Assembly: GCA_910578495.1 (NCBI GenBank)
Contig: CAJTRE010000016.1
Coordinates: 1-59,067 of the forward strand
DNA from: an uncultured Dorea sp.
GTDB lineage: Bacteria; Bacillota; Clostridia; Lachnospirales; Lachnospiraceae
Reading direction: 5' to 3'
Length of the DNA: 59,067 nucleotides
Within the stretch, counting starts at the first letter, position 1; the number at the start of each line of letters is the position of its first letter. The position numbers and the translations under genes were made by a program. The notes beneath the pieces are model-generated. The model had not been told where the DNA came from and searched no databases. It worked only from the letters and a program-made list of their open reading frames with translations. Of this stretch, positions 17,775 to 26,545 are shown in pieces.

Positions 17775-18845
17775 TTATTCGTTCATATTTGCAAGCTTAG
17801 CCGCCTGATCGGCTGCTATACAAGCATCAATGATCTCCTGGATATCGCCGTTCATGATCTTATCCAGTTTATATAAAGTCAGACCAATACGATGATCGGT
17901 TACACGCCCCTGTGGGAAGTTGTAAGTACGAATCTTCTCAGAACGGTCTCCAGTACCGATCTGGCTCTTTCTTGCCTCTGACTCTGCGTCATGTCTCTTC
18001 TGACACTCAATGTCATAAAGCTTTGCACGAAGCAATGCAAACGCTTTGTCCTTATTCTGAAGCTGCGACTTCTCTGTCTGACTGTAGATAACGATTCCTG
18101 TCGGATAGTGCGTCAAGCGTACTGCGGAATCAGTGGTGTTGACACACTGTCCCCCATTACCGGACGCACGCATAACATCAATACGAATATCTTTCTCATC
18201 AATCTGAATATCTACCTCTTCCGCCTCCGGCATAACAGCTACAGTAATAGTAGAAGTGTGTATTCGTCCGCCGGACTCTGTCTCTGGAACCCGCTGTACA
18301 CGATGTACGCCGGATTCGTATTTCATCACAGAGTATGCGCCGTTTCCAGTGATCATAAAGGTTACGTTCTTCATTCCACCGATACCGATTTCTTCACACT
18401 CCACAAGCTCTACTTTCCAACGTCTGCTCTCCGCATAATGAATATACATACGATAAATCTCTGCCGCAAAAAGAGCCGCCTCGTCTCCACCGGCGCCTGC
18501 CCGGATTTCCACCATAACGTTCTTATCATCGTTCGGATCTTTCGGAAGCAAAAGAATTTTCAGTTCATGTTCTAACTCTTCCACACGTTTCTTCGATTCA
18601 TTCAGTTCTTCTTTTGCAAGCTCCTTCATCTCCTCGTCAGTCTCCACCTCTAACATCTCAAGACTGTCTGTAATCGCCTGCTTACAGGATTTATATTCTT
18701 TAAACGCCTCGACAATGGGCGTCAGGTCGTTTTGTTCTTTCATAAGTTTACGGAAACGATTCTGATCGTTTGCCACATTCGGCTCCTGAAGTTCACTCAA
18801 TATTTCCTCAAACCGAATGAGCAGATCCTCTAATTTATCAAACAT
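17775..18845 (-). CDS. prfA: Peptide chain release factor 1
   Basis: RF1 (356 residues) reads UAA and UAG stop codons and triggers peptide release on the ribosome. The stop-codon recognition tripeptide is in VQRVPETESGGRIHTST (a PxT motif). The catalytic GGQ is in ASGNGGQCVNTTDSAVRLTH, near residue 230; GNGGQC replaces the more familiar GAGGQH, a variant I believe is usual in Clostridia. The glutamine that PrmC methylates is present. The prmC gene lies directly upstream, 28 bases away, with a GGAGGAG site before the RF1 start. The pairing is functional. Confidence 0.96.
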   Translation of the reverse strand: MFDKLEDLLIRFEEILSELQEPNVANDQNRFRKLMKEQNDLTPIVEAFKEYKSCKQAITDSLEMLEVETDEEMKELAKEELNESKKRVEELEHELKILLLPKDPNDDKNVMVEIRAGAGGDEAALFAAEIYRMYIHYAESRRWKVELVECEEIGIGGMKNVTFMITGNGAYSVMKYESGVHRVQRVPETESGGRIHTSTITVAVMPEAEEVDIQIDEKDIRIDVMRASGNGGQCVNTTDSAVRLTHYPTGIVIYSQTEKSQLQNKDKAFALLRAKLYDIECQKRHDAESEARKSQIGTGDRSEKIRTYNFPQGRVTDHRIGLTLYKLDKIMNGDIQEIIDACIAADQAAKLANMNE

Positions 18846-18873
18846 AGTTTTCTCCTCCTAATTTTTTCCACAA

Positions 18874-19743
18874 CTATCTTCCATAATACATTGCGCTCAC
18901 TACTCGGTCAAGACCTGACAAATCCTTTTTTACAGATATTTGATCATAACCTGCCGCTCGCAGAAGTCCTACAACCACTTCCGCCTGCCCGCAGCCAATC
19001 TCGAACAGCAGCCAGCCGCCCTGCTTCATATGTAATATACTTTCTTCAATAATACGCCGATAAAAATGCAGACCATCTTCCTTTCCGTCCAAAGCAATGT
19101 ACGGATCGTGAAGTCTTACTTCTTCTTGAAGACCTCTGATCACTTCTGTCTCGATATAGGGCGGATTAGATACGATTACATCATATACCCCATCCACATT
19201 TTTAAATAAATCGCTTTGTAAAAACACTGCGTCCACCGAAAGACGCTTTGCATTTTCTTCGGCAGTCTTCAATGCTTTCTCAGAAATATCCACTCCTACG
19301 CCTTCGACGCTGTCAATTCCATATTGCTTCCGCTGTATCTTTAACAGGCTCAAAAGAATACATCCGGAACCGGTACACATATCGAGAATCTTCATTCCCG
19401 GTGCTGTCTTCTTTAATGCTTCCTCTACCAGAACTTCCGTATCCTGCCTTGGAATCAGAACATGCTCATTTACATGAAAGGAGTACCCCATAAACTCCTG
19501 TTCTCCTGTAATATGCTGCAGAGGAATCCTGCATCTTCTTCTCTCAATACACCTTCGATACCGCTCCGCCTGCTCTTTTGTAAGCTCCCTGTCCGGATCT
19601 GCATAATAAGACGCTTTCGTAATTCCAGTCACATACTCCATTAAATACCATGCGTCAATCGGATACTCCTCAATTCCCTGTTCTTTTAAAACCCGCTGTC
19701 CTTCAAGATACAGCTTCTGAAGTTCCAAAGTTCTCTGCTTCAT
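18874..19743 (-). CDS. prmC: Release factor glutamine methyltransferase
   Basis: PrmC methylates the GGQ glutamine of release factors. The SAM motif is ILDMCTGSGCILLSL and the glutamine-methyltransferase signature is VSNPPYIETEV. The N-terminal helical substrate domain (LEGQRVLKEQGIEEYPIDAWYLMEYV) is complete. I place the start at the ATG at 19743 (MKQRTLELQ) with GGAGAG just upstream. The frame stays open to 19791, but the extra 16 residues are arginine- and tryptophan-rich out-of-family sequence inside the upstream DUF1385 gene. The resulting 41-base overlap suggests coupling, and prfA follows. Confidence 0.94.
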   Translation of the reverse strand: MKQRTLELQKLYLEGQRVLKEQGIEEYPIDAWYLMEYVTGITKASYYADPDRELTKEQAERYRRCIERRRCRIPLQHITGEQEFMGYSFHVNEHVLIPRQDTEVLVEEALKKTAPGMKILDMCTGSGCILLSLLKIQRKQYGIDSVEGVGVDISEKALKTAEENAKRLSVDAVFLQSDLFKNVDGVYDVIVSNPPYIETEVIRGLQEEVRLHDPYIALDGKEDGLHFYRRIIEESILHMKQGGWLLFEIGCGQAEVVVGLLRAAGYDQISVKKDLSGLDRVVSAMYYGR

Positions 19744-20635
19744 ATGCTCTCCAATCAAACACCGCCTCCACCGCCGCAATCGCCACTTCAATCATCTCTT
19801 CATCCGGTTCTTTCGTTGTCAGTTTCTGAATCGCCATCCCCGGACTGCTGACTAAGTTTACAAGAAAATGATCACTTCTTCCCGACAGTTTAAGTATCTC
19901 ATAGGAAATACTTGCAATCACCGGAAGAAGTACGATTCTTGCAACAACTCTCATAATCGGAGAATCCACTTGGATAATTAATAAAAGGATAATACTGACC
20001 GCAAGAACCAGAAATAAAAAACTGGTTCCACACCGTTTATGCTGTCTGGAACTTTTCTTTACATTTTCTATGGTAAGCGGAAGTCCATGCTCAATGCAGT
20101 TGATACATTTGTGCTCTGCTCCATGGTACATAAATGTCCGCTGAATATCCTCCATTTTAGAAATAAGCAGGATATACGCCACAAAAATTCCAATTCTGAT
20201 AAAACCTTCAATAATTGTAAGCACCGTATACGACGGAATCACATTTTTCAAAAAAGAAGAAAGGAAATATGGAAGCACCATAAAGATCGCCACCGCAGCG
20301 ACAATAGAAAATGCTACAGTTCCTCCCATCAGCCATTTCTCCTGTTTTTCTTTTTTCTGCGCTTCCTCTTCTGTCAGTTCTTCTTCCTCTTCTTCATAAA
20401 AACCGGCAGAATAGGTCAATGTCTTAATTCCCAGCACCATAGAATCTATAAAATTAAAAACACCTCTCACAAAAGGAATTTCTGTCAGTTTTTTCCATGG
20501 AACAATGCTGCGGCATTCATCTTTTTTCACAAAGACCTCGCCGTCCGGCTTCCTTACCGCCACTGCGTAATCGTCTTTGTGCTTCATCATAATGCCTTCC
20601 AGCACCGCCTGACCGCCAATATTTGATGATTTCAT
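19703..20635 (-). CDS. DUF1385 integral membrane protein
   Basis: A 310-residue protein of the DUF1385 family, starting with the family signature SNIGGQAVLEGIMMKHKDDYAVAVRKP. It has about four membrane spans between residues 100 and 250 and the conserved segment MYHGAEHKCINCIEHG, with histidines and cysteines that could bind metal. The loop at about 75-100 is glutamate-rich. The gene often sits between rpmE and prmC in Clostridia, as here, which hints at a link to translation or envelope metal use, but the function is unknown. It ends 41 bases inside prmC. Confidence 0.9.
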   Translation of the reverse strand: MKSSNIGGQAVLEGIMMKHKDDYAVAVRKPDGEVFVKKDECRSIVPWKKLTEIPFVRGVFNFIDSMVLGIKTLTYSAGFYEEEEEELTEEEAQKKEKQEKWLMGGTVAFSIVAAVAIFMVLPYFLSSFLKNVIPSYTVLTIIEGFIRIGIFVAYILLISKMEDIQRTFMYHGAEHKCINCIEHGLPLTIENVKKSSRQHKRCGTSFLFLVLAVSIILLLIIQVDSPIMRVVARIVLLPVIASISYEILKLSGRSDHFLVNLVSSPGMAIQKLTTKEPDEEMIEVAIAAVEAVFDWRAYEAENFGTSEAVS

Positions 20636-20688
20636 ATACGTCCTCCCTGCAAGCCACTTTCGGTCAACACAAAAGTTTCATTCTCAAC

Positions 20689-20721
20689 ACAAAACGGGCT
20701 GAGATTTCAAACCTCAGCCCG
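20689..20721 (-). terminator. Intrinsic terminator after rpmE
   Basis: On the minus strand, CGGGCTGAG (20721-20713), a nine-base loop, CTCAGCCCG (20703-20695), then TTTTGTGTTG. A perfect 9-bp GC-rich stem. It separates rpmE from the DUF1385-prmC-prfA group. Confidence 0.85.
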
Positions 20722-20733
20722 ATACATGTAAAC

Positions 20734-20937
20734 TTATTTGTTCATGCCGTATTTCTTGTTAAACTTATCAACACGTCCGCGAGCCTGAGCTGCTTTCTGC
20801 TGTCCTGTATAGAACGGATGACATTTAGAACAAATTTCTACGTGAATGTCTTCGTTTGTAGAACCTGTTACAAATGTGTTTCCACAGTTACATGTTACAG
20901 TTGCCTGATGATATGTTGGATGGATTCCTTCTTTCAT
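20734..20937 (-). CDS. rpmE: 50S ribosomal protein L31, zinc-binding form
   Basis: L31 (67 residues) is a small protein of the large ribosomal subunit that bridges to the 30S head. The sequence MKEGIHPTYHQATVTCNCGN is typical, and the cysteine pairs CNC and CSKC make it the zinc-containing (C+) form. The start is the ATG at 20937, with AGAGGTG just upstream. A GTG at 20946 is in frame but is part of that ribosome-binding site. It has its own promoter overlapping the rho stop codon and its own terminator. Confidence 0.97.
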   Translation of the reverse strand: MKEGIHPTYHQATVTCNCGNTFVTGSTNEDIHVEICSKCHPFYTGQQKAAQARGRVDKFNKKYGMNK

Positions 20938-21002
20938 GATTTTCACCTCTTCTTTATTTTAGTTACGCGGTATGCGCGATTATGTTTCGTTTTCTAAACA
21001 GC
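20938..21002 (-). promoter_or_regulatory. rpmE 5' leader
   Basis: About 65 bases of untranslated leader between the predicted start of transcription and the rpmE ATG. It contains CGCG-CATAC-CGCG, a short hairpin, upstream of the ribosome-binding site. L31 leaders that autoregulate are known in Firmicutes; this could be one, but I cannot match it to a consensus. Confidence 0.35.
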
Positions 21003-21008
21003 GTTGTT

Positions 21009-21037
21009 ATTGTATCATAAAACATTCATCTTGTCTA
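21009..21037 (-). promoter_or_regulatory. rpmE promoter overlapping the rho stop
   Basis: On the minus strand, TAGACA (21037-21032), 17 bases, then TACAAT (21014-21009). The -35 overlaps the end of rho (stop at 21035). Confidence 0.7.
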
Positions 21038-22405
21038 GATTAATTTTGTCTTTTTTACTAATTGCAATAACTCTTCATTATTACGAGTCCTGGAGAACAT
21101 ATTCAAAATATTTTCCACCGCTTCCTCCGCACGCATTCCATTGAGGGCACGCCGCATACTGTCCACTGCCTCCTGCTCCTGTAGTGTAAGAAGAAGATCC
21201 TCTCTTCTCGTTCCGGATTTTGGAATATCCACAGCAGGAAACATTCTCTTTTCCGATAATTTACGATCTAACACAAGTTCCATATTACCCGTTCCCTTAA
21301 ACTCTTCGTAGATTACATCGTCCATCTTACTTCCGGTATCCACAAGGGCAGTTGCCAGAATAGTAAGGCTTCCGCCGCCGCGCATATTTCTTGCCGCTCC
21401 AAAGAAACGTTTCGGCATATGAAGCGCCGCAGGATCAAGACCACCGGACAGGGTTCGTCCTGACGGCGGTACTGTAAGGTTATATGCTCTTGCCAGTCTT
21501 GTAATACTGTCAAGCAGAATCATAACGTCTTTTTGATGCTCCACGAGACGTTTTGCCCGTTCGATCACCATCTCAGACACTCTCTTATGATGCTCCGGAA
21601 GTTCATCAAAGGTCGAATAGATAACTTCTACATTCTCACCCTCGATGGTTTCTTTAATATCCGTAACCTCCTCCGGACGCTCGTCAATCAGAAGAATCAA
21701 TAAATGCACTTCCGGATTATTCTCCCGGATGGAAAGTGCTACCTGCTTTAATAATGTCGTCTTACCGGCTTTCGGCGGAGATACGATCATACCACGCTGA
21801 CCTTTTCCAATGGGAGACAAAAGATCTACAATCCTCATAGCAGTGCTTGTCTTACCGCACTCCAAGTTTAATCTCTCGTCTGGGAAAATCGGTGTCAGAT
21901 CTTCAAAATTCTTTCTCTTCATCGCCGTCATCGGATCAATATTATTAATCGTCGTCAGATACAAAAGAGCGCTGAATTTCTCCTGCTGTGTCTTGATTCT
22001 CGTATGACCTTCCAGAATATCTCCGGTTTTCAAATTAAATCTTCGAATCTGAGACGGTGAAACATAGATGTCGTTCTCTCCCGGCAGGTAGTTGGCGCTT
22101 CGGATAAATCCATAACCGTCCGGCATTACTTCCAAAATTCCGCGTGCAACAATTCCACTATCCAGCTTGTCAATATCGTGAAGTTCTTTCAATTCTTTGT
22201 CTCCGGTGTTGGCAGACAGCTCTTTCACCGTCAACTGTTTCGTCTCTTTTTCTTTCTCATCTTCTTCTAGCATACGTTCTATCAATTCTGCTTTTTTCAT
22301 GGTAGAAATACCTTTTAATCCTCTTGCTTTTGCTAACTCCTTTAATGTAGCTAACGGCAGAGATTCATATTTTTCTCTCATCAATATCTTCCTTTCATAT
22401 TCCAT
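21035..22405 (-). CDS. rho: Transcription termination factor Rho
   Basis: Rho is the hexameric RNA helicase that ends transcription. Visible in order: a Rho N-terminal SAP-like domain (LATLKELAKARGLKGISTMKK); a charged linker; a cold-shock-like RNA-binding domain with MPDGYGFIRSANYLPGENDIYVSPSQI; and the RecA-type ATPase with Walker A in SPPKAGKTTLLKQ, Walker B in LLILLIDERPEEV, and the Q-loop/R-loop region SGRTLSGGLD. Length 456. Two starts are possible, ATG at 22405 and ATG at 22381 (MREKYESLPL), each with a ribosome-binding site (GAGGA and AGGAAG); the second fits the domain start better. It is driven by a near-perfect promoter. Confidence 0.96.
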   Translation of the reverse strand: MEYERKILMREKYESLPLATLKELAKARGLKGISTMKKAELIERMLEEDEKEKETKQLTVKELSANTGDKELKELHDIDKLDSGIVARGILEVMPDGYGFIRSANYLPGENDIYVSPSQIRRFNLKTGDILEGHTRIKTQQEKFSALLYLTTINNIDPMTAMKRKNFEDLTPIFPDERLNLECGKTSTAMRIVDLLSPIGKGQRGMIVSPPKAGKTTLLKQVALSIRENNPEVHLLILLIDERPEEVTDIKETIEGENVEVIYSTFDELPEHHKRVSEMVIERAKRLVEHQKDVMILLDSITRLARAYNLTVPPSGRTLSGGLDPAALHMPKRFFGAARNMRGGGSLTILATALVDTGSKMDDVIYEEFKGTGNMELVLDRKLSEKRMFPAVDIPKSGTRREDLLLTLQEQEAVDSMRRALNGMRAEEAVENILNMFSRTRNNEELLQLVKKTKLI

Positions 22406-22459
22406 TCACAATATCCTCTGGGAACTTTGGTCTGATTCGACTTTTTTGAAATATTTATT

Positions 22460-22489
22460 ATTATACTACACGTATTACACTCTTGTCAA
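22460..22489 (-). promoter_or_regulatory. rho promoter
   Basis: On the minus strand, TTGACA (22489-22484), 18 bases, then TATAAT (22465-22460). Both boxes are perfect consensus. Confidence 0.8.
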
Positions 22490-22518
22490 GAAAGAGGATG
22501 AATGATATGATTACAGAC

Positions 22519-22549
22519 GTAACAGTTCAGCCATGGCTGAATTAGTTAC
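22519..22549. repeat. GTAAC-family hairpin (31 nt)
   Basis: The sequence runs GTAAC, an AG, the perfect 16-base palindrome TTCAGCCATGGCTGAA, TTA and GTTAC. It consists only of the two ends of the family joined at CATG. It lies in the leader of the YtqA-like radical SAM gene, downstream of the divergent rho promoter. Confidence 0.8.
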
Positions 22550-22572
22550 TTACAGACAGGCAGGTGGGACAC

Positions 22573-23523
22573 ATGAGCAGATATTGGGATGAAAAAAGAT
22601 ATTATTCTCTTGATTACTATCTAAAACATACCTTTGGCAAAAAAATGTACAAAATATCCTTGAACGGCGGTATGACTTGCCCTAACAGAGACGGGACTCT
22701 TGGAAGCAGAGGATGCATTTTCTGCAGCGAAGCAGGTTCCGGCGACTTTGCGGGAGACAGCCGGCTTACCATCACAAAGCAGATTGAACAGGGAATTCCT
22801 CTATCGGAAAAGAAGTACGGAAGTTCTTCTTATATTGCATATTTTCAAGCATTTACCAACACCTACGCCCCCTGTTCTTATTTAAGAAAGATATTTACGG
22901 AAGCGCTGGAGCATCCGGATATTCAGATTTTATCTATCGCCACCAGACCGGACTGCCTGGATTACGAAATCATCAATCTTCTGGCCGAACTAAACAAAAG
23001 AAAACCGGTATGGGTAGAGCTTGGGCTTCAGACTATCCACGAAGACACTGCGGCATTTATCCGCCGGGGATATGATCTTCCGGTCTTTGAAAATGCTGTG
23101 ACGGCTCTTCGGCAAGCAGGAATCGATGTAATCATCCATACGATTCTTGGACTTCCGGGAGAAGATCTGACGAGAATGATCGATACGATCCGTTACTTGA
23201 ACGCAAAAGACATTCAAGGGATAAAACTACAGCTTCTTCACATATTAAAAAATACAGATCTTGCAGATCACTATGCGAATCATCCATTTCACATTCCCTC
23301 TATGGAAGAATATTTTGAATGGATCGGCGCCTGTGTCTGCCGGCTGCGCCCCGACATTGTAATCCACCGTCTGACCGGAGACGGTCCTAAAGCTCTACTG
23401 ATAGAACCTGAATGGAGCAGTCATAAACGCCGGGTGTTGAACGGTATCAACCAATACTTCAAGAAACACGACATCTGGCAGGGAAAGGAGTTTACAGATG
23501 ACAGAAACCTTCAAATTATATAA
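22573..23523 (+). CDS. TIGR01212-family radical SAM protein (YtqA-like)
   Basis: A 316-residue radical SAM enzyme. The cluster cysteines are in GGMTCPNRDGTLGSRGCIFC, the TIGR01212 (YtqA/YhcC) spacing. Family-typical segments GKKMYKISLNGG, ATRPDCLDYEII, ELGLQTIHEDTAAFIRRGY and HTILGLPGE are present. The reaction is not established; RNA modification has been proposed because relatives resemble Elp3-type enzymes. I use the ATG at 22573 with AGGTGG six bases upstream; the GTG at 22564 lies inside that site. Its last 26 bases overlap the DUF4364 gene. Confidence 0.9.
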   Translation: MSRYWDEKRYYSLDYYLKHTFGKKMYKISLNGGMTCPNRDGTLGSRGCIFCSEAGSGDFAGDSRLTITKQIEQGIPLSEKKYGSSSYIAYFQAFTNTYAPCSYLRKIFTEALEHPDIQILSIATRPDCLDYEIINLLAELNKRKPVWVELGLQTIHEDTAAFIRRGYDLPVFENAVTALRQAGIDVIIHTILGLPGEDLTRMIDTIRYLNAKDIQGIKLQLLHILKNTDLADHYANHPFHIPSMEEYFEWIGACVCRLRPDIVIHRLTGDGPKALLIEPEWSSHKRRVLNGINQYFKKHDIWQGKEFTDDRNLQII

Positions 23524-24010
23524 ACTGATCATTCTATATATGTTGGACAGCGTGGATTTTCCTCTCACCAACTCTCAGATTTCCGATTTTATTCTGAATA
23601 AAGGATACACAACTTACTTTAAACTTCAGCAGGCTCTTTCTGAATTGATCGCCTCTGGATTCGTGCATGAAGAATCTACGCACAGCCGTACTTTTTATCA
23701 TTTAACGGAAGACGGTGAAACAACACTCCAATATTTTAAAAATGACATCTCTCCTGCAATTCGGAAAGATATTCGTACATTTTTAAAACAGAAAAAATTA
23801 GAATTAAAAAATGAAGTTTCCGTTAAATCCGACTTTTACAAAACTTCTTCCGGCGAATATTGTGTGCGCTGCCAGGTGATAGAAAAAAACGCTCCTCTTA
23901 TCGAGCTTGCACTTACTGTTCCCACACAGTCTGAGGCAGAGACAATCGCTAACAACTGGATGAAAAAAAATCAGGACGTTTATGCCATCGTCATGGCAAA
24001 GCTCTTGTAA
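23498..24010 (+). CDS. DUF4364 protein with winged-helix N-terminus
   Basis: A 170-residue protein typical of Clostridia. The first ~80 residues look like a winged helix (LTNSQISDFILNKGYTTYFKLQQALSE, then a wing around TFYHLTEDGETTL). The rest is a small alpha/beta domain ending NNWMKKNQDVYAIVMAKLL. This suggests a DNA-binding regulator, but no target is known for the family. It begins 26 bases before the end of the radical SAM gene, so translation is probably coupled. No promoter of its own is visible. Confidence 0.8.
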   Translation: MTETFKLYKLIILYMLDSVDFPLTNSQISDFILNKGYTTYFKLQQALSELIASGFVHEESTHSRTFYHLTEDGETTLQYFKNDISPAIRKDIRTFLKQKKLELKNEVSVKSDFYKTSSGEYCVRCQVIEKNAPLIELALTVPTQSEAETIANNWMKKNQDVYAIVMAKLL

Positions 24011-24072
24011 ACCCGAAAAAAACATTTCGTCATAAATGAATTTCTAAATCAATAAAGGAGTTTAAATTACTT

Positions 24073-24624
24073 ATGAATATCAAAAAACTTGCTGAACTAT
24101 ATGTAAGCTTTTTTAAGATTGGAGGATTAACATTCGGAGGCGGATACGCCATGCTCCCCATCCTCCAACGGGAAGTTGTCACTGACCGTAACTGGTGTAC
24201 CGAAGAAGAAGTCCTTGATATGTACGCCATCGGACAGTGCACACCGGGAATCATCGCCGTTAATACGGCTACTTATGTAGGATATAAACAGGCAGGCACT
24301 ATCGGCAGTATTGCCGCTACGTTGGGAATTATCACCCCTTCGTTAATCATAATCTGTCTGATTGCCTCCATTTTAAAAAATTTTCTTGACCTTCCGATTG
24401 TCGTACACGCTTTAGCCGGTATCCGTATCGCTGTGTGCGCGCTAATGATCAATACGGTTGTCTCCATGGTCAAGAAAGGAATTACAGATACCTTGGGAGT
24501 TCTTCTCTTTGCAGGTTCTTTTGCACTGGCTTGCTTTACTCCGATACCGATTGTACTCCTCATTATAATCGCCGCAGTAATCGGTATTGTTGTTAAAAAA
24601 GTTAGAGGAGGCGAAGCAGCATGA
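24073..24624 (+). CDS. Chromate transporter half-subunit (first of pair)
   Basis: A 183-residue protein equal to one CHR domain: FFKIGGLTFGGGYAMLPILQREVV, then QCTPGIIAVNTATYVGYKQAG, and about five membrane spans. Full-length ChrA has two such domains; here the halves are separate genes and probably form a heterodimer. Family members export chromate or related anions, but short CHR pairs are widespread in gut anaerobes and the true substrate is uncertain. The site AAAGGAG is 12 bases from the ATG, which is long. The stop overlaps the next start as ATGA. Confidence 0.88.
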   Translation: MNIKKLAELYVSFFKIGGLTFGGGYAMLPILQREVVTDRNWCTEEEVLDMYAIGQCTPGIIAVNTATYVGYKQAGTIGSIAATLGIITPSLIIICLIASILKNFLDLPIVVHALAGIRIAVCALMINTVVSMVKKGITDTLGVLLFAGSFALACFTPIPIVLLIIIAAVIGIVVKKVRGGEAA

Positions 24625-25184
24625 TATACTTAACACTTGCTTACGAATTTTTTAAAATCGGTCTTTTCTCCGTTGGAGGCGGCATGGCTACACTTCCGTT
24701 TTTAATGGATCTGACCAGTAAATACAACTGGTTTACTGCCAGCGAACTTGCCAACATGGTTGCTATCAGCGAAAGCACTCCGGGACCGGTAGGTGTCAAT
24801 ATGGCTTCTTACGCCGGATACAATGCCGCCGGACTTCCCGGGGCTATCGTTTCTACCTTAGCCCTTACTGCTCCGGCACTCATCATCATCGTACTGATTG
24901 CGAAGTTTTTAGAAAGCTTCAGTGAAAATGCGACGGTAAAATCTGCGTTTTATGGAATACGCCCTGTCGTAGCAGCCTTGATTGGTTATGCAGTGTGGGA
25001 ATTACTGAAAACTACTATGGTTACTATCACAGGAGAAACTACGCATGTAATACAATTTCATTTCCTCAGTATTGTTATATGCGCCTTGTTCTTCGCATTA
25101 CTGCAAATCAAGAAATTTAAGAAATTCCATCCCATTATCTGGATCATCTCTGGAGCGGTTGTCGGGATTATATTGAAATTATAA
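24621..25184 (+). CDS. Chromate transporter half-subunit (second of pair)
   Basis: The 187-residue second CHR domain: FFKIGLFSVGGGMATLPFLMDL and SESTPGPVGVNMASYAGYNAAG, with five or six membrane spans. It overlaps its partner by four bases (ATGA), the sign of coupled translation and of a one-to-one complex. Paired short CHR genes usually insert in opposite topologies; that is family knowledge. The gene is followed by a strongly structured intergenic element rather than a simple terminator. Confidence 0.88.
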   Translation: MIYLTLAYEFFKIGLFSVGGGMATLPFLMDLTSKYNWFTASELANMVAISESTPGPVGVNMASYAGYNAAGLPGAIVSTLALTAPALIIIVLIAKFLESFSENATVKSAFYGIRPVVAALIGYAVWELLKTTMVTITGETTHVIQFHFLSIVICALFFALLQIKKFKKFHPIIWIISGAVVGIILKL

Positions 25185-25191
25185 TGAAATA

Positions 25192-25348
25192 CCAGGGGCT
25201 AAAGGTCTAACCCACATGAACTTGCTCATAGGCAGGCGAAAGACCTTGCCCCCTGATATGAGCATAAAAGCGGGATAACAATCTCACGATATGCGAATAT
25301 TGGGGCGGGATTGAGGGAGCGCAAAGCGCGGAACAATCCGCAGTTATC
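25192..25348 (+). ncRNA. Structured intergenic element with an H-type pseudoknot
   Basis: In the gap between the convergent chromate and hemW genes. Stem 1 pairs CAGGGG (25193-25198) and AAGGTCT (25202-25208) with AGACCTT (25241-25247) and CCCCTG (25250-25255). Stem 2 pairs TGCTCATA (25223-25230), inside the loop of stem 1, with TATGAGCA (25257-25264), directly after stem 1. This is H-type pseudoknot topology. A second arm closes with GATAAC/GTTATC (25274-25279, 25343-25348), then GCGGGATTG/CAATCCGC, then GCGC-AAA-GCGC. Purine-rich loops favour the plus strand, but transcription is not shown. It could also be a dispersed DNA repeat. Confidence 0.5.
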
Positions 25349-25360
25349 AGAGTTGGGGGC

Positions 25361-26545
25361 TCACATTAAAAATTCACTCATTACATAGTTGCTTATGTCG
25401 ATACCTCTCTCTGTCAGACGAACAAAATCTCCTTCTTCTTCCAGAAGTCCTTCTTGGCAAAGTTCTGCCGTCACTTTTCCATATATCTCATCTATCAAAA
25501 CCTGAAATTGCCGCTGAAACTCGGTCTTTGACACCCCTTCCATCTTGCGAAGCCCAAGAAACATGAACTCTTCCATCTGTTCTGTCTCAGTCAACAGCTC
25601 CGCTTCTTCCATTCTCTCTTTACTTTCTTCTGCAAATGTCCGCACATTCTCTGACTGCATCCACCTGCGATTGTTTAGAAGCGATGAGGCCCCCGCGCCA
25701 ATCCCGAGATATTCCATTCGTTCCCAGTAGCCCAAATTATGACGGCAGGCAAATCCCTCTTTTGCATAATTAGAAATTTCATAATGATGATAACCGTATT
25801 TCTCCAGAATTTCTTTCGTCCGCCAGTACATCTGCCTTTCTGTCTCTTCGTCTGGAAGCGGTAACTTCTCCTCTTTCTCATGAAGCTTTTTTCTTTCTAT
25901 CTCTGCTTTCTTATTTCTATCTGCCTGCTCTGCATATAATTCATAAAATGGAGTGCCTTCTTCTATAATCAGACTATATGCCGAGATATGTTCCGGTTTT
26001 AACACTGAAACTACATGCAGAGTTTTCTCCCATGTTTCCACAGTCTGCCCTGGAACCGCAGACATCAGATCCACATTTATATTTGAAAATCCTTCTTCTC
26101 TTGCCATCTTATACGTACACAAAAAATCTTCATATGTATGAATTCTTCCAAGCAGCTTTAGTTCATCATTATCTGCCGACTGAAGCCCGATACTGAGGCG
26201 ATTGATTCCAATATTTTTATAGCATTTTAATTTATCACTATCCACAGTACCCGGATTTATTTCTAACGTAATTTCCGCATTACTAATCAATAAAAAAGTT
26301 TCTTTTATAGCATTAAAGATACTTTCCATCTGCGAAGCCTTTAATATAGACGGCGTACCTCCACCCACAAAAATGCTCACAACACAATAAGCCCTCGCAA
26401 GATTTTCATAAGAACGAATTTCTTCACAAAGGCTTTTCACATAATCTGTCCGCTCTTCCTCTGATGAAGGAGCGGACAGAAAATCACAATATTTACATTT
26501 GCTGATACAAAATGGTATATGAATATATAACTCTAAAGGTTTCAT
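25361..26545 (-). CDS. hemW: HemW, heme chaperone / CPO III-like radical SAM protein
   Basis: A 394-residue radical SAM protein. The cluster motif is IPFCISKCKYCDF; an aspartate-phenylalanine pair rather than a fourth cysteine after the motif marks HemW and not the true oxygen-independent coproporphyrinogen oxidase HemN. VGGGTPSIL, EINPGTVD, INRLSIGLQS and the HemN_C domain (GVSKTEFQRQF) follow. HemW inserts heme into respiratory proteins in species that have them; the role in this anaerobe is open. An insertion rich in E and K lies at about 220-245. The ATG directly follows the lepA stop with no gap. Confidence 0.92.
   Translation of the reverse strand: MKPLELYIHIPFCISKCKYCDFLSAPSSEEERTDYVKSLCEEIRSYENLARAYCVVSIFVGGGTPSILKASQMESIFNAIKETFLLISNAEITLEINPGTVDSDKLKCYKNIGINRLSIGLQSADNDELKLLGRIHTYEDFLCTYKMAREEGFSNINVDLMSAVPGQTVETWEKTLHVVSVLKPEHISAYSLIIEEGTPFYELYAEQADRNKKAEIERKKLHEKEEKLPLPDEETERQMYWRTKEILEKYGYHHYEISNYAKEGFACRHNLGYWERMEYLGIGAGASSLLNNRRWMQSENVRTFAEESKERMEEAELLTETEQMEEFMFLGLRKMEGVSKTEFQRQFQVLIDEIYGKVTAELCQEGLLEEEGDFVRLTERGIDISNYVMSEFLM

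Noticed and set aside
22498..22545. 15-residue frame MNDMITDVTVQPWLN before the radical SAM gene
   Set aside because: Although AAAGAGG precedes it, the frame runs through the repeat hairpin and no promoter is evident; likely chance.
24073..25184. A single chromate transporter gene split by a frameshift
   Set aside because: Each half has its own CHR start motif and the ATGA overlap is typical of natural paired half-size genes.
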